64,000 bases of DNA from Antedon mediterranea (GCF_964355755.1 NC_092677.1:18014101-18078100); one strand, 5' to 3'; counted from the first letter of the stretch, positions 1 through 45,984 are shown. Notes: generated by a model from the letters alone, not told the origin. Numbers and translations: made by a program.

Positions 1-790
1 AAATTCTGCGCGGCTTCTCATGTATTCCGAGAGGGGGAAATCTTTCAATTTAATCAGGTATTCCAAACAATTTTGACAATAACGTCCTCTTATAATTTTT
101 TTCGATTTCAAACTCTTGCTCATAACAGATAAGGGCCAGACCAAATTTCATTAATTTACGCGATAAACCTTTTCGTAACGCAGGTATATACACCGAAACC
201 GAATCCCCCACTTGATATGTTACATCGCGGACGCGTTCGTCATATCGCTCCTTCATTTTCGCTTGATTTTAGAAACAGCTCTAAATAGCTCCAACTGACT
301 TATTAACACACTTTATTAGTGGCATTGTTTTAATGAGGTCACATCGAGCGGAAGCCTAGCTTCCCTGCCATATAAAAGAAAAAAGGACTACAAGCAACAG
401 ATTTCGTAGAAGCCGGAGCTGTACGATAAGCGAACTGTATTGCCGGTAAATATTTATCCAAATCATTATGATATTCATTTACATAATGCGAAATGGTATC
501 TAATATAACAGAATTGTATCTTTCCTGTATGGCGTTGCATTGAGGTTGATATGCGCTGGTATTTATTTTATGCATTTGCATTACTCTACATACTTCAAGA
601 ACAATCTTAAAGTTCGATCCGCGATCACTCAACAGAGTACACAGATAACATATATTCAAACATAGCTTTTGGACACCGTAGCTGCTCCCGCTTCTTTCAA
701 ATTCTCTGAATTTTAATCGTAGCTCGTTTGGCTTGTGAGAGGTACCGGGATCATTGCCCGAGTTCTTCACCACGTGTTATGCTTAGACAA
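1..790 (-). mobile_element. Degraded Ty3/gypsy-type pol 3' end (integrase remnant)
   Basis: Two - strand open stretches (773-339 and 256-50) read as the 3' part of a retroelement pol gene. The first has an integrase core-like segment: an LSDRGSNF motif, a TSAYQPQ motif and a following glutamate, then a conserved FAYRTAP-type segment. The second has a GDSVSVYIP segment typical of the domain after the integrase core. The frames are separated by stops, no LTR was recognised, and the element continues off the left edge. Retroelement identity is well supported; the exact clade is inferred. Confidence 0.7.
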
Positions 791-1163
791 TACATACGCA
801 ACACATTTTACTCGGTACCGTTCAGTTTATTCATAATTCGTTGTGCACAACCTCCTGCCCGGAACTCCTCCCTTTACAAATACCTACCGTCTATTAAACA
901 AACACACAGGTGGTAAATATGCAAATAAGTCATTGCGTACCACAAAAGACTAAAGACGTCACAACATTATGTATACATTACCAATATACCGCAATACGTA
1001 GGGCTAAAATACAGTATAATTCGAAATCATATTTATTCAAAACATATTTTACATTGACCTGTTTGGTGAGATATAAAACATTGCACCCGTGTTTTATGTG
1101 AGTGATACGTTATTTATATCTACAATATAGATTTGGCGTGCTGCTGTAATTCGTGCCTGTCAG
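791..1163. other. Intron or intergenic sequence with no recognisable feature
   Basis: This AT-rich stretch lies between the pol remnant and the first visible cellulase exon. It ends in a pyrimidine-containing CAG acceptor at 1161-1163. The first exon starts in the middle of a CBM2-like module, so at least the right part must be intron. I see no coding exon in it. Confidence 0.5.
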
Positions 1164-34144
<32,981 letters not shown>

Positions 34145-34350
34145 TGGACCATCCAGGTACAAAAAGATGCAAGCATCATTTACTTAGTGTCATCGATTTG
34201 CCACTAGTACTTCCCTCCTTAGTGGACTAAAAGTATAATGTAAAATGTTTGGCATTGCTTCACAATCGCGTCTCAACATTTTTAAATCCAATCTCCAATT
34301 ATATTAGCTGTATATAATACTTGATAGTATAGTATAGAAAATTGGATTGT

Positions 34351-34356
34351 AATAAA
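34351..34356 (+). promoter_or_regulatory. Candidate polyadenylation signal of the cellulase gene
   Basis: AATAAA lies about 207 nt after the stop codon and is the first canonical hexamer after it. Cleavage would be expected shortly after, near 34370-34385. Positional inference only. Confidence 0.5.
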
Positions 34357-34454
34357 TGTAATTATGTTTAACAATGCCTCATGGCTAGTGATCAATTAAC
34401 CAAAACTATGTATACGCATATTCAACTCAGATTTAGCACTGCATACTCAAATAG

Positions 34455-34720
34455 TTTTCTATTGAGTTTCATTTAGAAATTTAAATATATAATGTTATTT
34501 ATTTATTATAAATAATAATAGTACACCAGTTTAAAATAAACTTATATTTAGAAAATAAGAATATCGTAATAAGCACTTCTATCAGTCGTAGTGTATGTTT
34601 TTAACAATAGGAAATTCGTATTACGAGGGACAGGTAAGATCTTGATGGGTGCATGTTGCTATTGCACCTGTCAATAAGAGTAAAACACAATTTGCAACAA
34701 ATTAACATTGCGATACATCT
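34455..34720. repeat. Dispersed repeat, copy 1
   Basis: The block containing AATAATAGTACACCAGTTTA, AGTCGTAGTGTATG and TACGAGGGACAGGTAAG recurs in two pieces at about 45985-46055 and 48145-48310. It is unclassified. Confidence 0.75.
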
Positions 34721-35720
34721 CGCTCTCTCCAGAGATGTTTCCAAATGCAACAAAAAGTGAATACTGTGACTATTTTGTGACATAGCAATGGCCTATATAA
34801 AAAAAGGGGGTTTTCAGGGGAAAGATACACATTTAATGTTCAATCTTTTGTATTTTATTTATGTGGCAGTGTCCCATATCCATACACGATCCTAAGCTGG
34901 ACTCAATGTTCCCGGATATCGCAGCAATCACAATGACATCCAAAATAAGTACACGCTATCCTTACAGTCAACCGAAGGTTTAGAGCTAATCATAAACACG
35001 AAGATCAAATAGTTGTCTTAAGTATCAATTCTTGCAGGATTATTGAAAAGAAAAATACTTACATAGCATTCCTGTACTTCCGAAAAGAGTTTGATACTGC
35101 TGTATGTCGAGATGGAATGTTAACATTTATATTTATATAAGTTACAAATCTACTGAAGACTATCGCACCATCCACAGTTTTTCGGAACTAAAGATAGATG
35201 CCATGTGTTGCGTCTGGCCAGATGAAAGGGTCTACCGTACCTGTACATTTATAGATGTTGTGGCGCACAATAATTAAAAGATGAAAGTGGTAGAGGATAC
35301 AATGTTTGTTAAAGGCATGCTGAAGGGATTTCAATGTAATGGTACATTTCGTGTTTTGATGTTGCACATACTTTTGTGTTATGTTCCTGTGCTTGAAGGA
35401 TGACTGTTGTTGATGAAGGATTCTCATCTCACCCATTGATTTTGATGTTGGAAGTGTCTGTTCTCACATTTCATTGGTCATGTATGTGGCATATCGTTGT
35501 TTAGTCTAATAGTGCATCTATCTGTCTGACGGCTTATTTTAACCAACTATGAACTTTCTTGATGAAAAACATAAGTTCAAGTCCGAATCATTGCATTGTC
35601 CTAACCATAGGTCATTGAGGTACTAAATGATCTTTCGCATGGTCAAGTCTACGATTCCTAAATTTACACTTTTGCATAGCAAATAATGATTCGATTGTAA
35701 AATCTAAAAGTTACTCCAAA
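34721..35720. other. Unassigned sequence, possibly the rest of the LINE on the - strand
   Basis: No recognisable protein or RNA. It lies directly 3' (on the - strand) of the LINE ORF1 C-terminal fragment, so it may be a decayed continuation of that element. I found no reverse transcriptase motif. Confidence 0.4.
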
Positions 35721-35724
35721 TCCG

Positions 35725-36043
35725 TCAAATTTTTTTCTCAAATCTCCTGTTTCTCATTATGGTAATTTTGTCTTGATAACTCAGGAACTTCACGAGAATG
35801 TGGCGCGGTCGCGAATTCTTTCCAATATGGAGTTTCCCGTCCCAATGAGCTCGCTCAACCACAATATCCTTCAAGTCAAACATGTCATGTAATACCTTCT
35901 GCACAATGGTTTCTACATGTTCACCTTTCTCTTCTTTATAGCCGACAATACGAATATTGTTTCTCCTTGAATGTCTCTCCAACTTATACATATTTTCAAT
36001 CTAGTCTTTTTGACAGTTAATCGAAGCCCTTGTTGGGTTGTAA
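35725..36043 (-). pseudogene. LINE ORF1-like protein, C-terminal part
   Basis: The - strand reads MYKLERHSRRNNIRIVGYKE, then VERAHWDGK, RPRHILVKFLSYQDKITIMR. The RRNN-RI-G, ERAHR-G and RPRxIxVKFxxxxDK order is that of L1-type ORF1 (transposase_22-like RNA-binding) proteins. The upstream part is displaced by the PIF/Harbinger-like insertion and continues at 43273-43457. Confidence 0.7.
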
Positions 36044-36110
36044 AGGCTGGTTTCCTGTCGACGTAAGAAGTCGAATTTTGCAACGATTCTTGAGTTTCAT
36101 ACGTTTCTTA

Positions 36111-37602
36111 AGGCTGGTTTCCTGTCGACGTAAGAAGTCGAATTTTGCAACGATTCTTGCGTTTCATACGTTTCTTACGTCTCTTACGAAAGTTGAGAAA
36201 AAATTGACGTCGTTGACGTTAGTCAAGATCGTGTCGGGCCACAGAGAAACATCTGTAGTTATGCTGCTCCCGAAAGTTGAAATTCTGGCTGTGAAACACA
36301 CGTCGTATGCTTACGTCGATTTTAGTGTTGTTACGAAAGTTGAAATTTTTTTCTTACGTCGGTCAGATTTATGACGTATTTGAAACAACATCTCTGATTG
36401 GTGTTTCTTTTTAGAGCGGGTTTTATCATTTTTCGCGCGAAATGTTGAATGTTGTTATTGTACCTGTAGCTACTCAGCAGCAGTGTCAGTGCAGCACACC
36501 AACATATTATTTTTAGTAGATAGGCTAGGCCCTAGTATTAGTAATAATACTTACTCCATGATTAATACTGTACTAATAGGAATTTATTTTACCAAAATCT
36601 AACCAAACTAGCCTAGGAGCCTAGCCTAGTAGGCCTATGTACTATTGTATGAATCAAAATATGAATGAATTATTCTGGCCTATAGCCTTAAATAGTTTTC
36701 AAAATTAAAAAAAGGCAAATCATTTCGGAATTCCTATTATTATTAGACCTACTTATGCCCTAGGCTAGGCCTTTGCCTATGGGCCCAGGCATACTCTAAT
36801 CGAGCATGAGATCGTACTACCGTAGTAAGATACCCATTATTTACAGGCCTATAATAAGAATAAATTTAACAAAACAATATAAATTATACAAAATCAAGCA
36901 AACATTTTTTTTTTTAAAGTTACATAATAATATTATATTGCTTACAAAGAGGCTTTCTATATCTTATCTTGTTGCAAATGTTCACCTTTCGCGACGTTTC
37001 TACCGACAAATAGAACAGAAGAATGTCGGTTTCTTTGAAATGCTGATTGTTTATTGCACGTCCATAAATAAGTGTATTATATTTTGATATGAGTTGTAAA
37101 CTCCCTGATTAGAACATTATTATATTGAAACTATACTGTGCATTTGTAAAGTATGTACAACATTGTAAAGTGGGCTAAAATTATAGTAGTAAATACATAC
37201 AAATGTTATTGTCCGGCTTTATTTCACTGTAAGGTCATACACATTACGTCATAACTCTTGTCGCTTATTGGTTGCTTGTCACGATTGCGCTTACGTCTCT
37301 TGCGAAAGTTGACTTCAAGTCAACTTTCGTAAGAGACGTAAGAAACGTGACGCAAGGGCGTTCATTCAAGCGTAAGATAAAAAATCCCGGTTTCCTGTAA
37401 AATCGGAAGAAAACGTCGTAACGCAACAATTGTTAGGTCATCGGTTTCCTGTAAAATCGTTTGTCGTTACCATTTTTCTTACGTTGCGTCGATTTTATAA
37501 ATTTTCGATCGTAATCGGTTTCCTGTAAAATCTGCATTTCTTACGACAAATCGACGTAGTCGCAACAAAAGTGATGTTCTTACGTCGACAGGAAACCAGC
37601 CT
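36111..37602. mobile_element. PIF/Harbinger-like copy A, inserted in copy B
   Basis: Complete 1,492-bp copy with both AGGCTGG/CCAGCCT ends, flanked by TTA at 36108-36110 and 37603-37605. Copy B is interrupted exactly here: its left tip (36044-36110) resumes with TTACGTCTCTTACG after 37602. The interior includes AGGCCTA-rich segments and a perfect inverted pair GAAAGTTGACTTCAAGTCAACTTTC near 37310. Confidence 0.88.
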
Positions 37603-38601
37603 TTACGTCTCTTACGAAAGTTGAGAAAAAATTGACGTCGTTGACGTTAATCAAGATCGTGTCGGGCCGCAGAGAAATATCTGTAGTTATGCTGCTCCCG
37701 AAAGTTGAAATTTTGGCTGTGAAACACACGTCGTATGCTTACGCCGATTTTAGTGTTGTTACGAAAGTTGAAATTTTTTTCTTACGTCGGTCAGATTTAT
37801 GACGTATTTGAAACAACATCTGTGATTGGTGTTTCTTTTTAGAGCGGGTTTTATCCTTTTTCGCGCGAAATGTTGAATGTTGTTATTGTACCTGTAGCTA
37901 CTCAGGTCAGTGCAGCACACCAACATATTATTTTCAGTAGATAGGCTAGGCCCTAGTATTAGTAATAATACTTAATTAATACTGTACTAATATGAATTGA
38001 TTTGACCAAAATCTAATCAAACTAGCCTAGGAGCCTAGGCTAGTAATGTACTACTGTATGAATAAAAATATGAATTAATTATCCTGGCCCTCTAGGTCTA
38101 GTCTTAAATAGTTTTCAAAATTAAAAAAAGGCAAATCATTTCGGGATTCCTATTATTATTAGACCTACCCATGGAACTATTATATTATAGTTCCATGCTA
38201 GGCCCTAGGCTAGGCCATAGTACTACCGCAGTAAGATACCCATTATTTACAGGCCTATAATAAGAATAAATTTAACAAAACAATATAAATTATACAAAAT
38301 CAAGCAAACATTTTTTAAGTTACATAATAATATTATATTGCTTACAAAGGGGCTTTCTATATCTTATCTTTTTGAAAATGTTCATTTTCGTGACGTTTCT
38401 ACCGATGCTGATTGTTTATTGCACGTTCATAAATAAGAGTATTAGATTTTGATATGAGTTGTAAACTCCCTGATTAGAACATTATTAGGCCTATATTGAA
38501 ACTACTGTGCATTTGTAAAGTATGTACAACATCGTAAAGTGGGCTAAAATTATAGTAGTAAATACATACAAATGTTATTGTCCGGCTTTATTTCACTATA
38601 A

Positions 38602-41600
38602 AGGCTGGTTTCCTGTCGACGTAAGAAGTCGAATTTTGCAACGATTCTTGCGTTTCATACGTTTCTTACGTCTCTTACGAAAGTTGAGAAAAAATTGACG
38701 TCGTTGACGTTAGTCAAGATCGTGTCGGGCCACAGAGAAACATCTGTAGTTATGCTGCTCCCGAAAGTTGAAATTTTGGCTGTGAAACACACGTCGTATG
38801 CTTACGTCGATATTAGTGTTGTTACGAAAGTTGAAATTTTTTTCTTACGTCGGTCAGATTTATGACGTATTTGAAACAACATCTCTGATTGGTGTTTCTT
38901 TTTAGAGCGGGTTTTATCATTTTTCGCGCAAAATGTTGAATGTTGTTATTGTACCTGTAGTAGCTACTCAGCAGTAGTGTCAGTGCAGCACACCAACATA
39001 TTATTTTTAGTAGATAGGCTAGGCCCTAGTATTAGTAATAATACTTACTCCATGATTAATACTGTACTAATAGGAATTTATTTGACCAAAATCTAACCAA
39101 ACTAGCCTAGGAGCCTAGGCTAGTAGGCCTATGTACTATTGTATGAATCAAAATATGAATGAATTATTCTGGCCTATAGCCTTAAATAGTTTTCAAAATT
39201 AAAAAAAGGCAAATCATTTCGGGATTCCTATTATTATTACAGTCGGAAAGCCGCGTTGGTAACGCATCACTGATTTCATTCATTGTGAGGGCGCGCTTCG
39301 TGGAAAATGTTGGAATTTTTGCTATTTTAGTACACTTTGAAAATTGTATAATTTTGATATTAGATGAAATCAATAAACGTATTTCAATAGTTGAACTGCA
39401 AGCGTAAATAATGATAAAGACTGTGATCTAAATTCCACAGTTTTTTTGTTTCGAGAAATATCATTATTTTGTGTAAAAACTTTTTTATTTATATTTTTTT
39501 TTAAATGATGGTAAAAAATCATTAAATTTCATATTTTCTAGATAAGGTTTCAAAGCGAATTTAAAATCCTTTCAAGATAAACTATTAAGCTATCTATTAA
39601 AATAAAAATCTAATTTTAAGCTTTCTTGGGATGCAACTCCCACTAATCAAACCAAACCTACTACATTTCTGTTCAGTTACGATCGAAAAACCGCCATTTT
39701 GAAACTTTGTTTACGTTTCACGAAGCTGGTACGAATCGACCCGGACCGAATCGTGTCCCTGTTTAATCCGGTTGTTCATGCAGGCGTACTGCGTCACAGG
39801 CCTAAGGTTTCAATCTGCTGCCCGATTATTGTTCTATTTGGTTTCTGAGCTAGGAAAGGCCTACTTAGACTAGCTACTATAATTACTTACTTAACTTCTA
39901 GCCTAGCTAGGCCTAAAAATAGTATTTTCTAGGCCTAGTTAGGCTAGGTAATTCTGATAGTAGTTTGTGTTATAGTAGGGCCTATAGTAGCTGGAGTAGA
40001 AGTAGACATAATCTGGGTATTCCATAATCTAGGCTGGTAGGTCTATCCCAGCTCATATACCAAGCAAGAAGAAGCCTGAAGAAGAACCTAGGCCCAGAAA
40101 AAATTACAAACACTGTTAAAAAACAATAAATTGAAAAACAAAGTGCCAAAAGATAACCCATTTTCAATTTATATATAAATATGGTGGGGAATGTTATTTA
40201 TAAAATCAGGCATCTTTTGTTTGAGAGACTCAACCATGTATTTTTATATGGTCATGTTTTTAAAAAAGATAATTATTAGCCCATCATTTACTTGAGTATT
40301 GTTAATTGGTTGGTACTTATAAGTATATCAATATCTGGCAGTAAATGTCACACTTGTATACAGAAATATTCTATTACTTTATTAGATACAACTTACATTT
40401 CACACAAGCAATACATTTTTTCTTTTTATGTATACATATACAGAATGTGAAAAAATACAACCTTTCAAACAATTACTGATACAAATAGTAAATACTATAC
40501 TGTATATAAAAACTTCTAATAGCACCTTGTTCATCAGACATAACAAACTAGCTAGGCCTAATACTGTAAATATAAAATATGCCACCATATGTACTTTTTG
40601 AGATATCATTTTTACTTGAGTCTTACTGTTGTACTGATTTTATGATTGTTTTATGTTTATATTGTATGCATCTGTGCGACTCTGGTTAATAAAGTAAATC
40701 AATCAATCAATTGCAACTTAATTTATATCTTTATAAAAATTTACTGATCTGAAACACTTCTACAACTTAAATGAATATAAATTTATATGTTATAATAGCG
40801 AATAAAATGAAAAACTATCAGCAATGATATTGAAATCGAGAAAACCACTTTACAGCTTCCACCGTCCAACCTCATATTGAAGAACGAGATAGAAAATCTT
40901 GATACCAACAAAAAACCTGAAATGAAAATGAATAGCTGAAATGTAAAGAACTATTTAAATAATTGTCACTATGACGAAAACATTTTCTTAAATACTGTAT
41001 AATTATATAATTATTCCACAACCTGAAAACATATTCAGATAAAATATGACTGTACTGTAGGCCTACCATAAAAAAGCACTAAACACAAAACTTCCTTGTG
41101 TCTGTATATTTATTGTATAATTATTAATACAGTAAATAAATTGTACCAATCAGTTGCCAATAATGAGGATATTTAACTATATGTCAGGCTGCGATTGGCT
41201 TAATTATCTTTTTAAAACCTTCCCAACGCATCTTCAATATAGAGTAGGATTAACGAAACTTTAATAATACTAAATTGTAACTAAAGTATTTTAATTATCA
41301 ACATGTTACTAAGGCTAAAGCCTAGGCCGATATTACGACAACGATCCACCAGGTCGTGCACACACCCACACCTGCAACAACCACAATCAACACACCATGC
41401 ACCACACACGACGGAACTAGTGCCGCGAGACGTAACAATTATGTGAAATGAGGACCTTTTTTAAAATGTTCGCTGTAGGAAGCTTAAATAGGGTTTCAAG
41501 CCAATTTTAACGTAAAACAGACTATTGATACTTACTCTATCCATATACGCCGATTTTTTGGTAATTCACTGTATGGGATGCAAATCCCACTAATGGAAAA

Positions 41601-42899
41601 TTTGTAAACAAACACAAGTTAGAAAACTTCAGCTTTGACGGCTGCACACGAACTTTGGAAAGAAACTGTCACTGACAACAAATCCAACAAATTATTCCGA
41701 AAATTAGGTGACCTGCGACATCTTAAACATATAAGGAACTGATCTTACCATATATGGTTAATTTTTCGCCTATTAATGTTTATTAAACAGCTATAAAATG
41801 ACGTATACTTTATGCTAATGTTTTCGCGCGAAACGTTGATGCCTCTGTGCCGAGAGAGGGCTTCTAAAATTAATGACGTCATGCGAAGTCGAAAATTTCG
41901 CGATAACGGTCATATTTCCCAACGCGGCTCTCCGACTGATTAGACCTACTTATGCCCTAGGCTAGGCCTTGGGTGGCCTATAGCCTTAAATAGTTTTCAA
42001 AATTAAAAAAAGGCAAATCTTTTCGGGATTCCTATTATTATTAGACCTACTTATGCCCTAGGCTAGGCCTTGGCCTATGGGCCCAGGCATACTCTAATCG
42101 AGCATGAGATAGTACTACCGCAGTAAGATACCCATTATTTACAGGCCTATAATAAGAATAAATTTAACAAAACAATATAAATTATACAAAATCAAGCAAA
42201 CATTTTTTTTTTAAAGTTACATAATAATATTATATTGCTTACAAAGGGGCTTTCTATATCTTATCTTGTTGCAAATGTTCACCTTTCGCGACGTTTCTAC
42301 CGACAAATAGAACAGAAGAATATCGGTTTCTTTGAAATGCTGATTGTTTATTGCACGTCCATAAATAAGTGTATTATATTTTGATATGAGTTGTAAACTC
42401 CCTGATTAGAACATTATTATATTGAAACTATACTGTGCATTTGTAAAGTATGTACAACATTGTAAAGTGGGCTAAAATTATAGTAGTAAATACATACAAA
42501 TGTTATTGTCCGGCTTTATTTCACTATAAGGTCATACACATTACGTCATAACTCTTGTCGCTTATTGGTTGCTTGTTACGATTGCGCTTACGTCTCTTGC
42601 GAAAGTTGACTTCAAGTCAACTTTCGTAAGAGACGTAAGAAACGTGACGCAAGGGCGTTCATTCAAGCGTAAGATCAAAAATCCCGGTTTCCTGTAAAAT
42701 CGGAAGAAAACGTCGTAACGCAACAATTGTTAGGTCATCGGTTTCCTGTAAAATCGTTTGTCGTTACCATTTTTCTTACGTTGCGTCGATTTTATAAATT
42801 TTCGATCGTAATCGGTTTCCTGTAAAATCTGCATTTCTTACGACAAATCGACGTAGTCGCAACAAAAGTGATGTTCTTACGTCGACAGGAAACCAGCCT
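38602..42899. mobile_element. PIF/Harbinger-like copy C, inserted in copy B and itself split
   Basis: The left end AGGCTGG at 38602 follows CACTATAA and the right end CCAGCCT at 42899 precedes TAAGGACATACACATTACG. The unfilled site in other copies is CACTATAAGGTCATACAC, proving a TAA duplication. The copy is split by an unrelated 2.7 kb element at 39240-41938. A segment of about 100 bp is duplicated just right of that insertion. Confidence 0.88.
39240..41938. mobile_element. 2.7 kb DNA element with 20-bp TIRs and ATTA duplication
   Basis: The ends CAGTCGGAAAGCCGCGTTGG and the complement of CCAACGCGGCTCTCCGACTG match except one base. The flanking ATTA is at 39236-39239 and 41939-41942; other copies of the host element have a single uninterrupted CCTATTATTATTAGACC. 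No transposase is visible. A retroposon-like end GGTTAATAAAGTAAATCAAT followed by (CAAT)n sits inside at about 40685-40712. A 4-bp duplication excludes hAT, Mutator and mariner types. Confidence 0.85.
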
Positions 42900-43272
42900 T
42901 AAGGACATACACATTACGTCATAACTCTTGTCGCTCATTGGTTGCTTGTTACGATTGCGCTTACGTCTCTTGCGAAAGTTGACTTCAAGTCAACTTTCGT
43001 AAGAGACGTAAGAAACGTGACGCAAGGGCGTTCATTCAAGCGTAAGATCAAAAATCCCGGTTTCCTGTAAAATCGGAAGAAAACGTCGTAACGCAACAAT
43101 TGTTAGGTCATCGGTTTCCTGTAAAATCGTTTGTCGTTACCATTTTTCTTACGTTGCGTCGATTTTGTAAATTTTCGATCGTAATCGGTTTCCTGTAAAA
43201 TCCGCATTTCTTACGACAAATCGACGTAGTCGCAACAAAAGTGATGTTCTTACGTCGACAGGAAACCAGCCT

Positions 43273-43457
43273 TAAATTCATCCACACGTAGCATGTCGGC
43301 CTTCAGCTCCTTAATTTCTTCTGCTAGAAAATCAACTGATTTAATAATATCACGCCTAAAGTTTTCAGAGTCCAGTCTGATTTCCACTTGGCTTTTGAGG
43401 ATATTTTCCAAGTGTCGCCTTTACATAGCGTTGGAACTCATAGCATCTTCCCCGCCA
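43273..43457 (-). pseudogene. LINE ORF1-like protein, N-terminal coiled coil
   Basis: The - strand reads RRHLENILKSQVEIRLDSEN, then FRRDIIKSVDFLAEEIKELK and DMLRVDE, a heptad-rich coil as in LINE ORF1 proteins. One stop interrupts the early part. Upstream it continues across the 1.19 kb insertion to a possible ATG at 44673-44671 (MGSVAAG). Confidence 0.6.
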
Positions 43458-44647
43458 GCGATTTTTTTTTTCGTACATAAGTTGGGGACCCCCTCATGAA
43501 ACGTCACAAAATAAACATGAATAATTCATCAGTTAAATTTTCTTGTTCCGTGTGCACCCAAGCGTATAGCAACAAGAAGTGATTACACAAGTGCGGTACG
43601 ATTCTAGGCCTATCTCCGCTGTTGAAGAATAGCGGCGTTTTGTGTGGATTGTCGAAATAATCGGCCTTTAGTTTATGGTGTTTTTAATATAATTTATTAC
43701 TAAAGAATTACGTGTTAAAATTATAGTTTCTATTAATACTATTAGGTCTAATTATTAGTCTCTAAACCCATGTCTATTCTAGTAGTAGCTGTGTGGATGT
43801 GTGTGACGTGTGTGTGTGTTAGGTATGACCAAAGATAGTTACACTATCTTTGGTATGACACAATCCGAGTAATAAGTCAGCAAAATTAAACAATAAACAT
43901 TACACAAAAATACATTTTTTATTCTCGTGGGTCAAATCTTCCCATCTCATGTGTTCATATACGCGCATTTTTAAAGTTCCTTTGAGTACATTGCATATTG
44001 TTTGATAATTGATAGCAGAATTTAAAAAATACAGTACACAAATTATACACATTCTTTATTCTTGTGGGTCTAAGCTTTCTTTGGGCTATGTCCAAGAACG
44101 CTTGGGTGCACACGGAACAACAACTGCGATACGATTCTTTCTACAATAATAGGCCTAGGATTCTAGGTCAATTCATGATATTGCCTTCGCGCACTCTTCT
44201 TCACACACACGTCCACTATGCAAAATGTGTCGAGGCTAATCGACAGCTAGGCAAGACATTAAACTAAGTAGTAATTGGACATAGCCCAAAGACACAAGTC
44301 ACACACACCCACTACTCTAGAATATACAGGGGTTTAGAGACTAGTAATTAGGCCTAATAGTATCAATAGCAACTATAATTTTAACACGTAATTTTTTAGT
44401 AATAAACTATATTAAAAACACCATAAACTAAAGGCTGATTATTTCGACAATCCACACAAAACTCCGCTATTCTATTATGAAATCAGCGGAGATAGGCCTA
44501 GAATCGTACCGCACTTGTGTAATCACTTCTTGTTGCTATACGCTTGGGTGCACACGGAACAAGAAAATTTAACTGATGAATTATTCATGTTTATTTTGTG
44601 ACGTTTCATGATGGGGTCCCCAACTTATGTACGAAAAAAAAAATCGC
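43458..44647. mobile_element. 1.19 kb element with ~360-bp inverted repeats and 9-bp target duplication (MULE-like)
   Basis: Ends GCGATTTTTTTTTTTCGTAC and the complement ending AAAAATCGC. The TSD TCCCCGCCA is at 43449-43457 and 44648-44656. The arms pair over about 360 bp (AGTTGGGGACC, TTCTTGTTCCGTGTGCACCC, CTAGGCCTATCTCCGCT). Long arms with a 9-bp TSD fit Mutator-like elements. The middle holds a second inverted pair CTTTGGGCTATGTCCAA at 44079 and 44275-44291, perhaps another nested MITE. Confidence 0.85.
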
Positions 44648-44689
44648 TCCCCGCCAGCTGCCACTGAACCCATTGTTGTTACGTCACTA

Positions 44690-45980
44690 CAGTCTGGAAT
44701 GGACTGTTATGCTTCGCTGGTTTCGTTAGGCCGGTTTGGGTTTGAGTTTACCGCCTGACCTTCGGTAGAATGTTTACATGACACTGGTCAGGCTGACATT
44801 GAACAGGTACCTTCGGTTGTTTTTTTTTCTTGTTTGTTGTTCTTTCTAGTATTCATGTTTAGGGTTTATTAGAAGCATGTACTAGTATTTAACAATTATA
44901 GCTACTATGCTTGTCTGGTAAGAAAAAAAGACGAAATATATTAGTTTTTTCTCCAAGCACTCAGCCAAACGTGTTACTCGCCTCAGCTCGTCATCACTAT
45001 CAATCACTTACCTATCCATCATTTTCATGATCATCTTGAACTTTTAACTTTGTTTAGGTGACATTTCCGAGCATCCAAATGCTTCAGAAGATGTTGCTTC
45101 CGAAAACTTGCCGAAGATGACGTTCTTTGTAAAGGACTATTAAATAAAATCATAAAATTCACTTTTTGGCTACTGTTTCGTATGTTTTTCATCATTTCCA
45201 ACCCTCTTGAAACCATTCTAAGGCATTCCATGCGATACAATGTCAAAATGTTGGTTACAACATATACATATCTCGGGCATTTTAGATCATTACCTGGTTT
45301 TTCTCTACGTGACGCCACCTACCGGTGGTTCCGGGGACATTGCGTCTTGTTCTTTTTACTCTGGGTAGAGATTAAAAACTGAAATATACTGTTTTAGGCT
45401 TTCTAGTATTTTAAGATTTATTGATAATCTCACTACTTTAATTTAACTCAACTTCATAAATATAATATTTATATTATATAATTTGCCAGAATGCAACATA
45501 ATATAATTACAATAAAAGTGCTCTATTCAATGGTAATGATTACATCTACATTATAGTGTCGTCTTTCATAAACAAATTTTAAATTCCATTCTACTACGTG
45601 AGAGGTACAATCGTGCAGTATTTACCCGAGTATTTACAACTATTTAAGTCACAGATACGCACCAATGTTGGATATAACATATTTAATATGACAATTTTAA
45701 CTGTTTTGATGAATAAAAAAAAACAATGATAAAAATATTTACTATGGATATCACAAAAGTAATCAATAATACATTTTATTTAGAAATTAAATATAAATTA
45801 ACTGCCCAATAAATAATCTTTAAATGCAACCACAGCAGGAAAACAAAAAATAATAAGCCAAATATACATTGACCTACACAGTTAAGGGGAAAAATGGAAA
45901 AATCAGCAATGTGGTCACGTTATACGAGTTGTCAAAAAATATAGAAAATTTGATAAAACCCCTAGAAAGTAGAAAGCCCT
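44690..45980. other. Unassigned AT-rich sequence
   Basis: It may begin with the 5' UTR of the interrupted LINE (44690-44830). I recognise no protein, RNA or complete repeat in the rest. Confidence 0.4.
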
Positions 45981-45984
45981 TTGC

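Larger units (their letters stand above)
36044..43272. mobile_element. PIF/Harbinger-like non-autonomous element, outer copy B (with nested insertions)
   Basis: Ends AGGCTGGTTTCCTGTCGACG and the complementary CGTCGACAGGAAACCAGCCT are flanked by TAA at 36041-36043 and 43273-43275, a 3-bp TWA duplication typical of PIF/Harbinger. Copies A and C are inserted inside it. Removing them leaves about 1.43 kb, close to the 1.49 kb of copy A. No transposase was seen. Confidence 0.85.

Noticed and set aside
36030-36374. 114-residue + strand frame
   Set aside because: It spans the duplicated TIR region of the PIF/Harbinger-like copies and has no transposase motif.
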